From positions 1-45,986 of the forward strand of contig DAHUXW010000060.1 in the NCBI GenBank assembly GCA_027306925.1: 45,986 nucleotides of DNA, given 5' to 3'. Below the pieces are notes generated by a model. The model searched no databases. It was not told where the DNA came from and was given only the letters and a program-made list of their open reading frames with translations. The number at the start of each line of letters is the position of its first letter. The first letter of the stretch is position 1. This stretch comes from Acidimicrobiaceae bacterium. GTDB lineage: Bacteria; Actinomycetota; Acidimicrobiia; Acidimicrobiales; Bog-793. The translations under genes were made by a program, and so were the position numbers. Below are positions 43,259 to 45,986 of the stretch, piece after piece.

Positions 43259-44077
43259 ATGCACGCCGTGCCGGCTGCGAGCGCCCGTCAGCCCGTGGCC
43301 GTGGTCACCGGCGTGACCGTCGTGGCGGACGGCCGCCTGATCCTCGGACCGGTCTCGATGACCCTCGGGCCGGGCGAGCACTGGGCGCTCCTCGGGCCGA
43401 ACGGCGCGGGGAAGACGACGCTGCTCTCGCTGCTCGGCGCGCAGCGGCACCCGACGGCCGGCGAGGTCGTGGTGCTCGGCGGTCGCCTCGGGCGAGTCGA
43501 CATGCGCGAGCTGCGCCGCCAGATCGGGGTCGTCGGGCACAACGTCGCGGACCGGCTCCCGGTCGGCGCGTCCGCGCTCGAGCTCGTGCTCACCGGCCGT
43601 GACGGGATCCTCGCACCGTGGTGGGGGAGCTTCGACGCCGCGGACCGCGCCGCCGCGCTCGCGCTGCTCGAGCGCTTCCACTGCGGCCACCTCGCCGACC
43701 AGCGGTTCGTGCAGCTCTCCCAGGGCGAGCGCCAGCGGGTCCTGCTCGCGCGCTCGATGTACGGCCGGCACCGGCTGCTGCTGCTCGACGAGCCGGCGGT
43801 CGGGGTCGACCTTCCCGGTCGCGAGGCGCTCGTCGCCGCGCTCGACTCGCTCGCGTCGGAGCCCGACGCGCCCGCGACTGTGCAGGTCGTGCACACGCTC
43901 GAGGAGCTGCCGTCCTCGACGAGCCACGCGCTTCTGCTCCGCGACGGGCGGGCGGTCGCTGCCGGCCGGGCAGCCGAGGTGCTCGCCGACGAGCCCCTCG
44001 GGGCGTGCTTCGGGCTGGCGGTCCGCGTGCACCGCGACGGGGGCCGCTACAGCGCGCGCGCCGCGTCGTCCTGGTAG
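43259..44077 (+). CDS. Orphan ABC transporter ATP-binding protein
   Basis: A 272-residue ATPase: Walker A GPNGAGKTTL, signature LSQGERQRVLLARS, Walker B LLLLDEPAVGVD and switch His in VVHTLEEL. It resembles single ATPases of the YlmA/iron-complex type, with the insertion GRDGILAPWWGSFD typical of that group. No permease or binding protein is adjacent, so its partner is unknown. ATG 43259 is used; the upstream track start lies inside the tandem repeat. Confidence 0.88.
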   Translation: MHAVPAASARQPVAVVTGVTVVADGRLILGPVSMTLGPGEHWALLGPNGAGKTTLLSLLGAQRHPTAGEVVVLGGRLGRVDMRELRRQIGVVGHNVADRLPVGASALELVLTGRDGILAPWWGSFDAADRAAALALLERFHCGHLADQRFVQLSQGERQRVLLARSMYGRHRLLLLDEPAVGVDLPGREALVAALDSLASEPDAPATVQVVHTLEELPSSTSHALLLRDGRAVAAGRAAEVLADEPLGACFGLAVRVHRDGGRYSARAASSW

Positions 44078-44153
44078 CGGGAGACGTGACGGACGCCGTG
44101 GCGCCGTCGCCGCGAGCGCGCCGTGCCTGCCCGGCCGGCGCCGCCCGGACGGC

Positions 44154-45293
44154 TCAGGGCTTCGGGGGCTCCTCGTCGCGCCGGCCGATCACGTGGACGT
44201 CGATGCCGGTCTCCGCGGCGAAGCGCAGCACGCGGCTCACGACCGAGCCGCGAGTGAGCTCCTCGACGCGGCTTCGCCGGCTCGATCCGAGTACGATCTG
44301 GGCGACCTGCGCCTCGCGGGCGAACGACACGAGCGCGCGCGCGGGCTCGTCGCCGACGATCTCGTGCCACGCCCCACCGACGTCCTCGGCGAGCCGGCGC
44401 ACCTCCGCGAGGCTCGCGCTCGGCGCGGCCGTGTCGGACTGGACGTGGACGACGTGAAGGTCGCCCTTCACGCGCCCGGCCAGGCGGGCGGCGCGGCGCA
44501 CGACGCCGAGCGTTCCCGGGGCGCCCGTCACCGCGACCAAGATCCGCTCCGTCGTCTCCCACACCGCGCTCGGATGGTGCGAGTGCAGGTAGGCGAGGAG
44601 CTCCTCCTCGGTCTCGTCCGCGACGAAGCGGAGCGCGAGCTCGCGCAGCGCGACGAGGTTCTCGGTCCGGAAGAAGCCGGCGAGCGCGTCCGGGACCTTG
44701 CTCGGCGGGTAGACGTTTCCGTGCACCATCCTTCGCCTCAGCTGCTGGGGCGAGGAGTCGATGAGCTCGAGCTGGTCCGCGCGGCGCACGACCCAGTCCG
44801 GGACCCGCTCGCGCACCGGAACGCCCGTGATCTGCTCGACCGCATCGGCGATGCTCTCGAGGTGCTGGACGTTCACGGTGCTCACGACCGCGATCCCCAC
44901 CTCGAGGAGCTCGAGGACGTCCTGCCACCGCTTCGCGTTGCGCCCGGAGCCGGGGACGTTCGTGTGGGCGAGCTCGTCGACGAGCGCGACCTCCGGCCGG
45001 CGGGCGAGCACGGCCTCGAGGTCCATCTCCTCGAAGCTCGACCCGCGGTACTCGACGCGGCGCCGCGCGACGACCTCGAGGTCGCGCAGCTGCTCCTCGG
45101 TGTGCGCGCGCCCGTGGGTCTCGACGAACGCGACCACGACGTCCCGTCCGCGCTCGTGGCGCCGCCAGCCCTCGTCGAGCATCGCCCAGGTCTTTCCGAC
45201 CCCGGCGGCCGCGCCGAGGTAGATACGGAACCGGCCGGCCGGGTTCACGTCACCCGCGTCGTCTGCCACGTCCCGTGACTCGTCGGCGTCCAC
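44154..45293 (-). CDS. KdpD N-terminal sensor domain protein with UspA domain, lacking a kinase
   Basis: A 379-residue protein consisting only of the KdpD cytoplasmic part: Walker-A-like GAAAGVGKTWAML, the conserved ALVDELAHTNVPGS and QHLESIADAV, then a UspA-like nucleotide domain from about residue 245 (RILVAVTGAPG, IVLGSSRRSRVEEL). Full KdpD is roughly 850-900 residues with DUF4118, GAF and histidine kinase domains after this. Here those continue instead in the divergent gene starting at 45359. The pair would sense K+ or c-di-AMP-type signals in the usual model. Confidence 0.9.
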   Translation of the reverse strand: MDADESRDVADDAGDVNPAGRFRIYLGAAAGVGKTWAMLDEGWRRHERGRDVVVAFVETHGRAHTEEQLRDLEVVARRRVEYRGSSFEEMDLEAVLARRPEVALVDELAHTNVPGSGRNAKRWQDVLELLEVGIAVVSTVNVQHLESIADAVEQITGVPVRERVPDWVVRRADQLELIDSSPQQLRRRMVHGNVYPPSKVPDALAGFFRTENLVALRELALRFVADETEEELLAYLHSHHPSAVWETTERILVAVTGAPGTLGVVRRAARLAGRVKGDLHVVHVQSDTAAPSASLAEVRRLAEDVGGAWHEIVGDEPARALVSFAREAQVAQIVLGSSRRSRVEELTRGSVVSRVLRFAAETGIDVHVIGRRDEEPPKP

Positions 45294-45358
45294 CTCCGGA
45301 TTCTCGCCGATCGCTGGCAGCCGGCGCGGGCACGCGCGCCGGCGCCGCGGGCGACGAG

Positions 45359-45986
45359 ATGAGCGGCTCGCGACCTCCGGACGCGGGAGGGCCCGGCCCG
45401 AACGCGGCGCTCGCCGGCGGCTGCGCGCTCCTTGGCTCGCGCACCGTGCTCGGCGCCGGTCTCGCGGTCGCGGGCGTTGCCCTGCTGAGCGCCGTGATGG
45501 TCCCGCTGCGCGGCCACCTCGGCGTCGCGACGAGCGCGCTCGTGCTCGTCGTGCCGGTCGTGCTCGGCGTCGCCGTCGGCGGCTTCGTCTCGGGCGCCGT
45601 CGCGGTCGCCGCAGGGTTCCTCGCCTACGACCTTTTGTTCATCCCCCCCTACGACACGCTCACGGTGGGCGCGTCGCAGAACTGGCTCGCGCTCGCCGTG
45701 TACGTCGTCGTGATGCTCATCGTCTCGAGGATCGTCGCGAGCCTGCGCGAGGCCCGGGCGCAGGCCCGGCTGCGCGAGCAGGACGCGCGGCGCCTGCTCG
45801 AGCTCTCCGACGCCCTTATCGGCGACGCCTCGCCCTTCGAGCTGCTCGACGTCGTCGCCGCGACCGTGAAGCGCGCGTTTCGCTTGCGCTCGGTCGCCGT
45901 CCTGCTCGCTAGGGCGCCCGGCGACGCCGAGCTCTCGCCGGCACAGCGCGCACCCGGCACGCCCGGGCGCGAGCATCCGGCGGCCT
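45359..45986 (+). CDS. DUF4118-type KdpD-like sensor kinase, truncated by window end
   Basis: This frame is open to the window edge (209 codons seen), so the ORF track omits it. After about 30 residues it has four hydrophobic segments with the DUF4118 hallmark FIPPYDTLTVG, then a coiled stretch (SLREARAQARLREQDARRLLELSDALIG) leading into what looks like the start of a GAF domain. It corresponds to the membrane and C-terminal half of KdpD. The gene is divergent from the KdpD N-terminal gene with a 65-base gap. A histidine kinase domain would be expected beyond the edge. Confidence 0.85.
   Translation, partial: MSGSRPPDAGGPGPNAALAGGCALLGSRTVLGAGLAVAGVALLSAVMVPLRGHLGVATSALVLVVPVVLGVAVGGFVSGAVAVAAGFLAYDLLFIPPYDTLTVGASQNWLALAVYVVVMLIVSRIVASLREARAQARLREQDARRLLELSDALIGDASPFELLDVVAATVKRAFRLRSVAVLLARAPGDAELSPAQRAPGTPGREHPAA

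Overview
The window is very GC-rich, densely packed bacterial DNA from an actinobacterium. Evidence for this is the frequent GTG/TTG starts, many 4-base ATGA/GTGA gene overlaps, a DUF3263 protein, an actinobacterial-type glucosyl-3-phosphoglycerate synthase, and groEL under a CIRCE element. A lineage such as Acidimicrobiia or Thermoleophilia would fit, but the sequence alone does not fix it. Most long ORFs in the supplied track are antisense shadows.

Left part (1-15269): on the minus strand lie an M20-type hydrolase (cut by the window edge), two closely related GntR/FCD regulators, and an operon with a glyoxalase-fold protein, a zinc alcohol dehydrogenase and a small secreted or anchored protein. 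On the plus strand follow two complete ABC importers: a five-gene branched-chain-amino-acid-type (LivKHMGF-like) system and a four-gene BMP/nucleoside-type system. Both start next to a nearly identical ~100 bp regulatory cassette. A third, more diverged copy precedes the first regulator.

Central part (15353-27542): this is the most interesting region. Twelve genes, mostly overlapping or closely spaced, encode clear look-alikes of the Mesorhizobium loti vitamin B6 degradation enzymes: pyridoxamine-pyruvate aminotransferase, pyridoxal 4-dehydrogenase (SDR), 4-pyridoxolactonase (metallo-beta-lactamase fold), FHMPC dehydrogenase (3-hydroxyacyl-CoA dehydrogenase fold), and a class II aldolase-type protein that fits the pyridine-dicarboxylate decarboxylase. 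The flavoprotein ring-opening oxygenase and the terminal amide hydrolase of the classical pathway are not seen. In their place are a three-subunit molybdenum hydroxylase with a CoxG protein, an M29-fold protein (the fold of the dihydroxypyridine dioxygenase NicX), an LLM-class flavin oxidoreductase, a cupin and an amidohydrolase. I infer that pyridoxamine/pyridoxal is taken to a pyridine carboxylate by the known route and then finished by an undescribed, nicotinate/picolinate-like lower route. The two ABC importers, the regulators and perhaps the M20 hydrolase and alcohol dehydrogenase look like parts of the same regulon.

Right part (27571-45986): mostly housekeeping and envelope functions. 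These are groEL with CIRCE, an MFS exporter, a ferric-reductase-like membrane flavoprotein with an FMN-binding partner, threonine synthase overlapping a MoaD/ThiS-like protein, a compatible-solute cassette (GpgS, GT20, trehalose-phosphatase-like) with DUF3263, CcdA, aconitase, a divergent MarR/YceI pair, an orphan ABC ATPase, and a KdpD split into two divergent genes, the second cut by the window end. No rRNA, tRNA, CRISPR array, transposase or phage gene was recognised.
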